Below are positions 1 through 8,756 of a stretch of 8,756 nucleotides of DNA, one piece after another (position 1 is the first letter of the stretch; each line of letters opens with the position of its first letter). The notes beneath the pieces are model-generated. The model searched no databases, had not been told where the DNA came from, and saw only the letters and a list, made by a program, of their open reading frames with translations. The stretch comes from Gammaproteobacteria bacterium (GTDB taxonomy: Bacteria > Pseudomonadota > Gammaproteobacteria > Steroidobacterales > Steroidobacteraceae): NCBI GenBank assembly GCA_030830595.1, contig JAURMS010000374.1, forward strand, positions 1 to 8,756. The letters are read 5' to 3'. A program made the translations under genes and the position numbers.

Positions 1-1
1 A

Positions 2-14
2 TGCTCTTTGGCAA
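2..14 (+). promoter_or_regulatory. boxA-like rRNA antitermination element
   Basis: The bases TGCTCTTTGGCAA match the E. coli rrn boxA (TGCTCTTTAACAA) at 11 of 13 positions. In known rRNA operons boxA RNA binds NusB and NusE (ribosomal protein S10) and, with other Nus factors, lets RNA polymerase read through untranslated rRNA without Rho termination. One copy usually sits in the leader and another in the 16S-23S spacer just before 23S. Here it lies immediately outside the base of the pre-23S processing stem, which is the spacer position. I see no boxB-like hairpin, but only one base of upstream sequence is available. The assignment rests on motif match and position. Confidence 0.7.
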
Positions 15-66
15 GTTGGGTTGGCGAGGAAAGCGAGAGAAGAGAGAGTTTCTTGAGTGAGAATCA
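15..66 (+). other. Pre-23S leader, 5' strand of the processing stem
   Basis: This leader pairs with the 23S trailer (3020-3068) to form a long duplex. Positions 17-33 pair perfectly with 3050-3066 (17 bp). After a bulged C at 34, positions 35-44 pair with 3040-3049 (10 bp). An irregular stretch follows, then 55-62 pairs perfectly with 3024-3031 (8 bp). The duplex leads into helix 1 of the mature rRNA. Such stems are the known substrate of RNase III, which releases pre-23S RNA from the primary transcript. The strand is purine rich (AG repeats) and its partner is pyrimidine rich. No tRNA gene is present in the leader. Confidence 0.85.
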
Positions 67-3019
<2,953 letters not shown>

Positions 3020-3068
3020 TCACTCTCACTCAGAACCTCCTCTTCTCTCCTTTCCTCGCCAACCCAGC
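3020..3068 (+). other. Pre-23S trailer, 3' strand of the processing stem
   Basis: This pyrimidine-rich spacer between 23S and 5S is the complement of the leader at 15-66 (see that entry). Outside the 17-bp core the pairing extends by T16 with G3067 (wobble) and G15 with C3068, then stops. The 5S gene lies beyond the stem, so cleavage here would separate 23S from 5S precursors. Confidence 0.85.
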
Positions 3069-3085
3069 ATCGCCTTCAAAGCGAC

Positions 3086-3194
3086 TCCCGGTGCCCATAG
3101 CAGGCTGGAAATACCCGTTCCCATTCCGAACACGGCCGTCAAGCAGCCTGCGCCGATGATAGTGCTCACGCGCGAAAGTAGGTCAGCGCCGGGT
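3086..3194 (+). rRNA. rrf: 5S ribosomal RNA
   Basis: This is the small RNA of the 50S central protuberance, which binds ribosomal proteins L5, L18 and L25-like proteins. The terminal helix pairs CCCGGTG (3087-3093) with CGCCGGG (3187-3193), with one U-G wobble. The loop segment CCATTCCGAACACGG and the loop E segment GCCGATGATAGT are clear 5S hallmarks. Helix II pairs 3100-3107 with 3144-3151 over 8 bp with no bulge, whereas E. coli has A66 bulged there. The length of about 109 nt is short (E. coli 120 nt). Short length plus the missing bulge is the known planctomycete 5S type. The ends are inferred from the terminal helix and may be off by one to three bases. Confidence 0.95.
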
Positions 3195-3221
3195 CATAAC
3201 TCCTCTCTCACGAGAGACACC

Positions 3222-3252
3222 ACGGCAGCCCAAAAGGCTGCCGTCGTCGTTT
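3222..3252 (+). terminator. Stem-loop terminator of the rRNA operon
   Basis: ACGGCAGCC (3222-3230) pairs perfectly with GGCTGCCGT (3236-3244) around the loop CAAAA, giving a 9-bp GC-rich stem. The tail that follows, CGTCGTTTCC, is poor in T, so this is not a textbook intrinsic terminator. A second small hairpin (TCTCT at 3204-3208 with AGAGA at 3213-3217) lies just upstream and may belong to 5S trailer processing or to a tandem terminator. The position 28 bases after 5S and before a protein gene with its own ribosome binding site supports the call. Confidence 0.7.
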
Positions 3253-3601
3253 CCTGACCGCCCACCCGGATTGGATGGGGCTTCCAGACTCATGATTGCA
3301 GAGCCCGCGGTCGCTCCAGCACCGCTCAGGGCTCGCTGATCCACGTCTGCCACTGCTGCCCGGAGACTCAACCTCCGCGCCGGTGCTCGCCAACCGTACT
3401 GCGCCTCCGGGCTGGCAGGCCATGCCCGCAGGAAGATATGCCTGCGCCAGATCCGCGGAATCGGGCTCGAGGCCTCAAGTCGGCCATGGCATCGGGCCGA
3501 TGGATCCCCTGTTTGTTTTTGCGCGCGGCCTCCGTCCGTGGGGCTGAGTGGTGCTAGTTTCTCGCTGCGTCTGGCTTCCCTTCCAGGGGCCCGCGCGGTG
3601 C
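3253..3601. other. Intergenic region before pyc, no convincing gene
   Basis: About 350 bases separate the rRNA terminator from the pyc ribosome binding site. Short open frames on both strands (for example 3296-3547 on plus from a TTG, 3208-3423 on minus) lack a ribosome binding site and recognisable motifs, and the minus-strand one crosses the terminator, so I do not call them. The region should hold the pyc promoter, but I found no good -35/-10 pair. Two small inverted repeats are visible: an odd palindrome CATCGGGCCGATG at 3490-3502 and a hairpin pairing CGCAGG (3427-3432) with CCTGCG (3441-3446). GCAGGC at 3415-3420 could instead pair with GCCTGC at 3440-3445, so the two stems exclude each other. 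Any regulatory role is speculation. Confidence 0.6.
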
Positions 3602-3607
3602 AGGAGG
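3602..3607 (+). promoter_or_regulatory. Ribosome binding site deciding the pyc start
   Basis: A perfect AGGAGG Shine-Dalgarno core lies six bases before the GTG at 3614. It decides the start against the GTGs at 3548 and 3551, which have no such site and would add a 22-residue (or 21-residue) tail that does not look like the family. The usual pyruvate carboxylase N-terminus (KFQKVLCANRGEIAIR) begins right at the GTG at 3614. Confidence 0.85.
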
Positions 3608-3613
3608 TATCCA

Positions 3614-6600
3614 GTGAAGTTCCAAAAGGTCCTGTGCGCCAACCGTGGTGAGATCGCGATCCGCGTCTTCCGTGCCTGCACGGAACTCGGAATCCGCACG
3701 GTGGCGATCTTCAGTGAGGAAGACGCAACCAACCAGCACCGTTACAAGGCCGACGAGGCCTACATGGTGGGCAAGGGCAAACCGCCCGTGGCCGCCTACC
3801 TGGGCATCGACGAGATCCTCGAGGTCGCAAAGCGCGCCAAGGTGGACGCCATCCATCCTGGCTATGGATTCCTGTCGGAGAACCCTGAGTTCGCGGAACG
3901 GTGCCGTGCGGCAGGCATCGCCTTCCTCGGACCCAGCGCCCGCACCATCCGGTTCCTCGGCGACAAGGTCTCGGCGCGCCAGGAAGCGCAAAAACTGGGT
4001 ATCCCCACGGTGCCCGGCATCGAACTGCCCGACGACGAGCCGGCGGCCCTGGCCGCGGCAAGCGCCTTCTTCCGCAAGCACGGCACGACGATCCTGAAGG
4101 CTGCGCACGGCGGCGGTGGCCGCGGCATGCGCGTGGTCGACAGCGAGGCCGGGATGCAGGTGGCGCTCCGTCAGGCGCGCAGCGAGTCGCTGTCTGCCTT
4201 CGGCAGCGCCGTCATCTTCCTCGAGAAGTACCTGCCGAAGGTGCGCCACATCGAAGTGCAGGTCCTCGGCGACCTCCACGGCAACCTCGTCCACCTGTAT
4301 GAGCGCGACTGCTCCGTGCAGCGCCGCCACCAGAAGGTGGTGGAGATCGCACCGGCCCCAAACCTCGGCCAGCGCGTGCGCGATGCGCTGCTCGCAGACT
4401 CCATCCGGCTGGCGAAGCATGCGGGTTACCACAGCGCCGGTACCTTCGAGTACCTCGTCAGCGGCGACGACCACTACTTCATCGAGGTGAATCCACGCCT
4501 GCAGGTCGAACACACGGTCACCGAGCAGGTGACCGGCATCGACATCGTGCAGGCCCAGATCCACATCGAGCAGGGCTGCGAACTCGGCAGCGAAGAGGTC
4601 GGCATCTCGTCCCAGGCAGACGTGCAGACCCGCGGCACCGCCATCCAGTGCCGCATCACCACCGAGGACCCCGCCCATGACTTCCTGCCGGACACCGGGA
4701 CCATCCTTGCCTACCGCGCGCCCGGTGGCTTCGGGCTGCGTCTCGACGGTGGCGACGGTCTTGCCGGCACCGTGGTCTCGGGTCACTACGACAGCCTGCT
4801 GGTGAAGTGCATCACGTGGGGACCCGACTTGCAGCGGGCCGCAGCCAAGGGCCTGCGCGCGCTGCGCGAGTTCCGCATCCGCGGCCTCAAGACCAACCTG
4901 CCGTTCCTCCAGAACGTGCTGTCGCACGCGCGCTTCCTGCGCGGTGACACGTGGACACGATTCATCGACGACTCGCCCGAGCTCTTCGACTTTCCACGCA
5001 GCCGTGACCGCGCATCGCGCCTGCTCACCCACCTCACCGAGGTGGTGGTGAACGGTCACCCGACGATTCGCAGGGAACAGCGCCGCAAGCCCAGTGGGTT
5101 CGTGACGCCCCCGATCCCCAGGGTGCCTGCCGCCCGGCCGCCGGACGGCACCGCCCAGATCCTCGCCCGCCACGGGGCCGCCGGGCTCGTCGACTGGATT
5201 CGGAGGCAGGAGAAACCCCTGCTCACCGACACGACCATGCGCGACGCGCACCAATCGCTGCTCGCCACCCGCGTGCGCACGCGCGACATGCTCGCGATCG
5301 CCCATGCGACGGCCCACCTAGGGCACCAGCTGTTCAGCATGGAGACCTGGGGCGGCGCGACCTTCGACGTGGCCTACCGGTTCCTCAACGAGGATCCATG
5401 GGAACGGCTCGTCCAGATCAAGAAGGCGATGCCCAACCTGCTGCAGCAGATGCTGCTGCGCGGCGCCAACGCCGTGGGATACACGAGCTACCCCGACAAC
5501 GTCGTGGAGGCGTTCATCGACGAGGCCGCCCAGGCAGGCATCGACGTGTTCCGCGTGTTCGACAGCCTCAACGACCTGGAGTCGATGGCTGTGTCCGTCA
5601 GGCGCATCCTGCAAACCGGCAAGGTTGCCGAAGTGGCCATGTGCTACACGGGCGACGTCGACAACCCGCGCCGCACGAAGTACTCGATCGACTACTACGT
5701 CGACCTGGCAAAGCGCATCGAGGACATGGGCGCGCACATCCTGTGCGTGAAGGACATGGCCGGCCTGCTCCGTCCGCAGGCGGCACGCATGCTGATCTCG
5801 CGGTTGCGCGAGGTCACCGACCTCCCGATCCACCTGCACACGCACGACACGTCTGGCAACGGCATTGCCACGTACATGGCGGCCATCGAGTCCGGAGTGC
5901 ACATCGTCGACGTGGCACTCGCGCCGATGGCAGGCCTCACGAGCCAGCCCTCCATCAACTCACTGATCGCCGCGCTACGTGGTTCGCGCCACGAGACCGG
6001 GCTCACCAACAAGTCGCTGCAGCCCTTGTGCGACTACTGGGAAGAGGTGCGCGACCTCTACAGCCCCTTCGAGTGCGGGCTGAAGAGCTCGACATCCGAG
6101 GTCTACTTCCACGAGATCCCGGGTGGCCAGTACAGCAACCTGCGTCCGCAGGCGGCATCGCTCGGCCTGCTCGAGCGCTGGGCCGACGTGCGCTATGCCT
6201 TTGCTGTCGTCAACCAACTGGTGGGTGACATCCCCAAGGTCACGCCCTCGTCGAAGATGGTGGGTGACTTCGCCATCTTCCTGGTTCAGAACGACCTGCT
6301 GCGCACGCGCGAACGGTTCGAGGAATCGGTGGCTGCCACGCGCCATGAAGTGCTGTCGCGCGCCGCGCGCCTCGACTTCCCGCTGAGCATCGTGCAGTAC
6401 TTCCGCGGCGAACTCGGCCGCCCGCCGGGCGGGTTCCCGGAAGACCTGCGATCTGCAGTGCTCAAGGGCCTGTCGGTGGTGCAGGGCCTGCCGGGGCAGG
6501 GCCTCGCCCCCTACGACTTCGAGGCGGCGACCGCCAAGCTCGAGGCCCGCCTCGGCCGCACCCCATCCCACCGCGAGGTCGTGAGCCACGCGCTCTACCC

Positions 6601-7105
6601 CCGCGTCCTCGACGACCACTTTGCCTTCGAGCAGCGCTGCGGCGACGTCTCGCTGCTCCCGACCTCGGCCTACTTCTACGGGCTGGAGCCGGGCCAGGAA
6701 GTGTGGGTCGAGATCGAGCCCGGCAAGACCCTGCTGATCTCGCTGGAGGCCATCGGCGATGCCGACGAAGAAGGCAACGTCACGGCCTACTACAAGCTCA
6801 ACGGTCAGGCGCGGCAGGTCACGATCCTCGATCGTGCCAAGGTGCCGGAGGGCGAGGCCCGTAGGCGTGCCGACGCGGCCAAGCCCGGCGCGGTGGGCGC
6901 GCCGATGCCAGGCAAGGTCATCGCCATCCACTGCAAGGAGAACGCCGTGGTCAAGGCCGGGGAGCCGCTCCTGGCCCTCGAGGCCATGAAGATGGAGACC
7001 ATGGTGCGCGCTCCGGTGAGCGGGACCGTGCGCGAGATCTGCACCGACCTCAAGGTTGCGGTGAAGGCGCAGGACCTGCTCGTGGTGATCGACCCGCAGC
7101 CCTGA
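3614..7105 (+). CDS. pyc: Pyruvate carboxylase, single-chain, biotin-dependent
   Basis: This enzyme uses ATP and bicarbonate to carboxylate pyruvate to oxaloacetate, refilling the TCA cycle in the cytoplasm. At 1,163 residues from GTG 3614 it has the usual length for the single-chain form. The biotin carboxylase domain (about 1-450) has NRGEIAIR at the start, the glycine-rich ATP loop near 162-172 (KAAHGGGGRGM), RRHQKVVE with K241, and EVNPRLQVEH at 291-300. The carboxyltransferase barrel (about 530-1000) has RDAHQS (R543, D544), K713 (the expected carboxylated metal-binding lysine in CVKD), HTH at 742-744, and VTPSSK with T877, which by spacing is the catalytic threonine. A tetramerisation segment follows, then a C-terminal biotin carrier domain with EAMKMET, biotin on K1126. 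All key residues are present. It converges on hflX and appears to be a single-gene unit. Sequence and order exclude an oxaloacetate decarboxylase subunit or acetyl-CoA carboxylase subunit. Confidence 0.97.
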   Translation: MKFQKVLCANRGEIAIRVFRACTELGIRTVAIFSEEDATNQHRYKADEAYMVGKGKPPVAAYLGIDEILEVAKRAKVDAIHPGYGFLSENPEFAERCRAAGIAFLGPSARTIRFLGDKVSARQEAQKLGIPTVPGIELPDDEPAALAAASAFFRKHGTTILKAAHGGGGRGMRVVDSEAGMQVALRQARSESLSAFGSAVIFLEKYLPKVRHIEVQVLGDLHGNLVHLYERDCSVQRRHQKVVEIAPAPNLGQRVRDALLADSIRLAKHAGYHSAGTFEYLVSGDDHYFIEVNPRLQVEHTVTEQVTGIDIVQAQIHIEQGCELGSEEVGISSQADVQTRGTAIQCRITTEDPAHDFLPDTGTILAYRAPGGFGLRLDGGDGLAGTVVSGHYDSLLVKCITWGPDLQRAAAKGLRALREFRIRGLKTNLPFLQNVLSHARFLRGDTWTRFIDDSPELFDFPRSRDRASRLLTHLTEVVVNGHPTIRREQRRKPSGFVTPPIPRVPAARPPDGTAQILARHGAAGLVDWIRRQEKPLLTDTTMRDAHQSLLATRVRTRDMLAIAHATAHLGHQLFSMETWGGATFDVAYRFLNEDPWERLVQIKKAMPNLLQQMLLRGANAVGYTSYPDNVVEAFIDEAAQAGIDVFRVFDSLNDLESMAVSVRRILQTGKVAEVAMCYTGDVDNPRRTKYSIDYYVDLAKRIEDMGAHILCVKDMAGLLRPQAARMLISRLREVTDLPIHLHTHDTSGNGIATYMAAIESGVHIVDVALAPMAGLTSQPSINSLIAALRGSRHETGLTNKSLQPLCDYWEEVRDLYSPFECGLKSSTSEVYFHEIPGGQYSNLRPQAASLGLLERWADVRYAFAVVNQLVGDIPKVTPSSKMVGDFAIFLVQNDLLRTRERFEESVAATRHEVLSRAARLDFPLSIVQYFRGELGRPPGGFPEDLRSAVLKGLSVVQGLPGQGLAPYDFEAATAKLEARLGRTPSHREVVSHALYPRVLDDHFAFEQRCGDVSLLPTSAYFYGLEPGQEVWVEIEPGKTLLISLEAIGDADEEGNVTAYYKLNGQARQVTILDRAKVPEGEARRRADAAKPGAVGAPMPGKVIAIHCKENAVVKAGEPLLALEAMKMETMVRAPVSGTVREICTDLKVAVKAQDLLVVIDPQP

Positions 7106-7131
7106 GCGCGCAGGCGGGCACCCGCCGCGGT
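7106..7131. terminator. GC-rich hairpin between convergent pyc and hflX
   Basis: Only 26 bases separate the two stop codons. They can form a hairpin: GGCGG (7113-7117) pairs with CCGCC (7122-7126), extended by 7109-7111 with 7127-7129 if A7112 bulges out. There is no T run on either strand, so it would be at best a weak bidirectional terminator. A chance hairpin in GC-rich DNA is the alternative. Confidence 0.35.
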
Positions 7132-8445
7132 TCAGGCCTCGGGCTGCGGACGATCCGACGGGTCGGCAAGGCTCGCACCCTCTGCCAGCAGCCGGCCCAG
7201 CAGCGCGGGAGATGCCTGGATCTCCATCAGGCAGCCGGCCTCGGTGAAGAACTCGCTGAGCACCGTGGCCTTGGCACGGATCTCGGCGCGCAGGCCGCCG
7301 GCGCGATGGGGCAGGAGGATCTCGACCCGGTTCTCGACCGAGGCGAGGTGTTCCTGCATGGAGGCCAGCAACTGCTCGATGCCCTCGCCGCTGTGCACCG
7401 ACACGGCCACGGCGCGTGGATCCATCTGGTAGATGCCGTGCAGCATGCTGCGGTCTTTCACCAGGTCGAGCTTGTTGACCACGGTGAGTCGCGGCAGGTC
7501 GCCGGAGCCGAGCTGGTCGAGCACCTCGTGCACGGTGCGCAGCTGCTCGGTCGCCTCGGGGCTGGATCCGTCCACGAGCACGAGCAGCAGGTCCGCATTG
7601 AGCGCCTCCTGCAGCGTGGCATGAAAGCTCGCCACCAGCTGGTGTGGCAGCTTGCGGATGAACCCGACCGTGTCGGTGAGCAGGATGGTCCTGCCGCCGC
7701 TGAGGCGCCACGGGCGCGTGCGCGTGTCGAGCGTCGAGAACAGCTTGTTCTCCGCAAGCACGCCGGCGCTGGTGAGCCGGTTCATCATCGAGGACTTGCC
7801 GGCATTCGTGTAGCCCACCAGCGCCACGGTGAAGAGGTCCGGGCGCGCAGACACTTCGCGTTCCTTGTGCGCCTCGATCCGCTTGAGGTCCTTGGTGATC
7901 GACGAGATGCGCTGTCGCAGCAGGTGGCGGTCCACGTCGATCTGCTTCTCGCCGGCACCGCCGCGCACGCCGATGCCGCCGCGCTGGCGCTCGAGATGTG
8001 ACCACTTGCGCTTGAGTCGAGGCATCTCGTACTCGAGGGCTGCAAGTTCCACCTGGAGCTTCGCCTGAGGTGTCCGCGCATGCATCGAGAAGATCTGCAG
8101 GATGAGCTCGCTGCGGTCGATGACCGGGACGTCGACTGCTTCCTCGATGTTGCGCGCCTGGTTGGGCGTGAGCGAGTCGTCGCAGATCACGGCGCTGCAG
8201 CGCGCGAGCTTCACCACGTCGGCGAGCTCGTCGAGCTTGCCGGTACCCATGTACGAGTGCGGGTCCGGCTGGCGGCGGTGCTGCACCATGCAGCCAGCAA
8301 CCTGGAACTCCGCGGTGCCCGCGAGCAACTGCAGTTCGTGCAGGGCCTCAGCCGCCGTCCGCGGGTCGCCCGCGGGCACGATGCCGAACAGCACGGCTTC
8401 GTTGGTTGCAATCCGTCGGGGGGATGAAGTGGAGTTCGGGCTCAA
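7132..8445 (-). CDS. hflX: GTPase HflX, ribosome-splitting/rescue factor
   Basis: HflX is a GTPase that binds 50S subunits and, in E. coli, splits stalled 70S ribosomes after heat or antibiotic stress. The 437-residue protein has the full family layout: an N-terminal HflX domain (about 16-140, with YMGTGKLDEL at 65-74), a helical linker with the glycine-rich segment RGGAGEKQIDVDR at 161-173, and a G domain from about 204. G motifs are G1 GYTNAGKS (211-218), G3 DTVGF (258-262), G4 NKLD (324-327) and G5 SVHSG (349-353). A C-terminal tail domain follows (about 370-437). The start is a TTG with no Shine-Dalgarno. It is chosen because the only other in-frame candidate nearby, GTG at codon 18, would cut the first beta strand (EAVLFGI). 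The gene lies 15 bases after the nadB stop, in the same frame, so the two are probably co-transcribed. The linker has GEKQIDVDR where E. coli-type proteins have GETQLE(V/T)DRR. Confidence 0.95.
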   Translation of the reverse strand: MSPNSTSSPRRIATNEAVLFGIVPAGDPRTAAEALHELQLLAGTAEFQVAGCMVQHRRQPDPHSYMGTGKLDELADVVKLARCSAVICDDSLTPNQARNIEEAVDVPVIDRSELILQIFSMHARTPQAKLQVELAALEYEMPRLKRKWSHLERQRGGIGVRGGAGEKQIDVDRHLLRQRISSITKDLKRIEAHKEREVSARPDLFTVALVGYTNAGKSSMMNRLTSAGVLAENKLFSTLDTRTRPWRLSGGRTILLTDTVGFIRKLPHQLVASFHATLQEALNADLLLVLVDGSSPEATEQLRTVHEVLDQLGSGDLPRLTVVNKLDLVKDRSMLHGIYQMDPRAVAVSVHSGEGIEQLLASMQEHLASVENRVEILLPHRAGGLRAEIRAKATVLSEFFTEAGCLMEIQASPALLGRLLAEGASLADPSDRPQPEA

Positions 8446-8460
8446 GGTGCTGCAGACAGC

Positions 8461-8756
8461 CTAGCGGCCGGGGGCGGCGACCGAGAGGGGGCCTTGGTCC
8501 AAGGCAATCGTCCCGTCCGCAGCACGCTTCAGGAGGATCCTGCGCCGCCACGTGCGGTCATCGGCAGTCGGGTGGTCGGTGCGGAAGTGGGTGCCACGCG
8601 ACTCCGTGCGCCGCAGGCTCGACTCCGTGACGAGTGCGGCCACGGTGAGCATGTTGGCGAGCTCGAACGCCCTGCGATCCGGGAGTGGCGCCCGCATCAG
8701 GTAGTGGTGCCAGAAGGCGATGCGAGACCGCGCATCGTCGAGGCCGGCTGCATCGC
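8461..8756 (-). CDS. nadB: L-aspartate oxidase, C-terminal part (cut by window edge)
   Basis: NadB is a soluble FAD enzyme that oxidises L-aspartate to iminoaspartate, the first step of de novo NAD synthesis; NadA then makes quinolinate. Only the last 97 residues are visible and the 5' part lies beyond 8756. The visible piece matches the C-terminal helical domain of the family: a helix with FELANMLTVAALV followed by RRTESRGTHFRTDHP, the conserved RxESRGxHxxxDxP signature. The FAD-binding and catalytic domains are not in view. The fumarate reductase/succinate dehydrogenase flavoprotein is the related alternative, but the motif wording and the short tail after DHP fit NadB better. The TAG stop is 15 bases before hflX. 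Confidence 0.85.
   Translation of the reverse strand, partial: DAAGLDDARSRIAFWHHYLMRAPLPDRRAFELANMLTVAALVTESSLRRTESRGTHFRTDHPTADDRTWRRRILLKRAADGTIALDQGPLSVAAPGR

Noticed and set aside
3271..3298. Possible sigma-70-like promoter (TTGGAT at 3271 with a TGATTG or CATGAT box).
   Set aside because: Boxes are poor matches and the spacing is 14-16 bases; not better than chance in a region this long.
3296..3547. Possible small gene (83 codons from a TTG) before pyc.
   Set aside because: No ribosome binding site, rare start, no motifs, composition like random GC-rich sequence; it ends just where a longer pyc start would begin.
3548..3613. Upstream GTG starts that would lengthen pyc by 21-22 residues.
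   Set aside because: No ribosome binding site precedes them, the added residues do not resemble the family, and a perfect AGGAGG sits six bases before GTG 3614.
3554..5317. Long open frame on the minus strand opposite the first half of pyc (587 codons).
   Set aside because: It mirrors the pyc reading frame in GC-rich DNA, has low-complexity composition rich in Ala, Arg, Val and Asp, shows no family motifs, and the plus strand is a complete, motif-verified enzyme.
5975..8005. 676-codon open frame on the minus strand spanning the end of pyc and most of hflX.
   Set aside because: It is out of frame with hflX and antisense to pyc, begins inside hflX, and its translation has no recognisable domain. 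It is a shadow caused by high GC and lack of stops.

Overview
The window looks like a piece of a high-GC bacterial chromosome, most probably a planctomycete (Planctomycetota). The best evidence is the 5S rRNA: it is very short (about 109 nt), and its helix II pairs perfectly, without the single bulged base (E. coli A66) found in most bacterial 5S rRNAs. Both traits are known for planctomycete 5S rRNA. The HflX TLDTRTR segment and the NadB C-terminus also fit my memory of planctomycete proteins, but this cannot be confirmed without a search.

Layout. Positions 2-14 carry a boxA-like antitermination element. Positions 15-3068 form the pre-23S unit: a long leader/trailer processing stem enclosing an intact 23S rRNA (about 67-3019). 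A 5S gene (about 3086-3194) follows, then a stem-loop terminator (3222-3252). Any 16S gene would lie upstream, outside the window. Next come about 350 bases with no convincing gene but some small inverted repeats. Then a single-chain pyruvate carboxylase (3614-7105, +) starts at a GTG behind a clear AGGAGG ribosome binding site. It converges, 26 bases apart, on a minus-strand pair: the ribosome-rescue GTPase hflX (7132-8445) and, upstream of it, the C-terminal end of L-aspartate oxidase nadB (8461-8756, cut by the window edge). NadB and hflX are 15 bases apart and in the same reading frame.

Function. The left half makes ribosomal RNA. Pyruvate carboxylase refills oxaloacetate, which can be transaminated to aspartate, the substrate of NadB in NAD synthesis. 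That metabolic link is real biochemistry, but the genes are on opposite strands and nothing shows co-regulation. HflX acts on 50S ribosomes under stress, and its place beside rRNA genes may be chance.

I found no sign of a new system: no CRISPR, transposon, toxin-antitoxin pair, phage gene or unexplained gene cluster. The interesting points are in RNA processing, taxonomy and the nadB-hflX junction.
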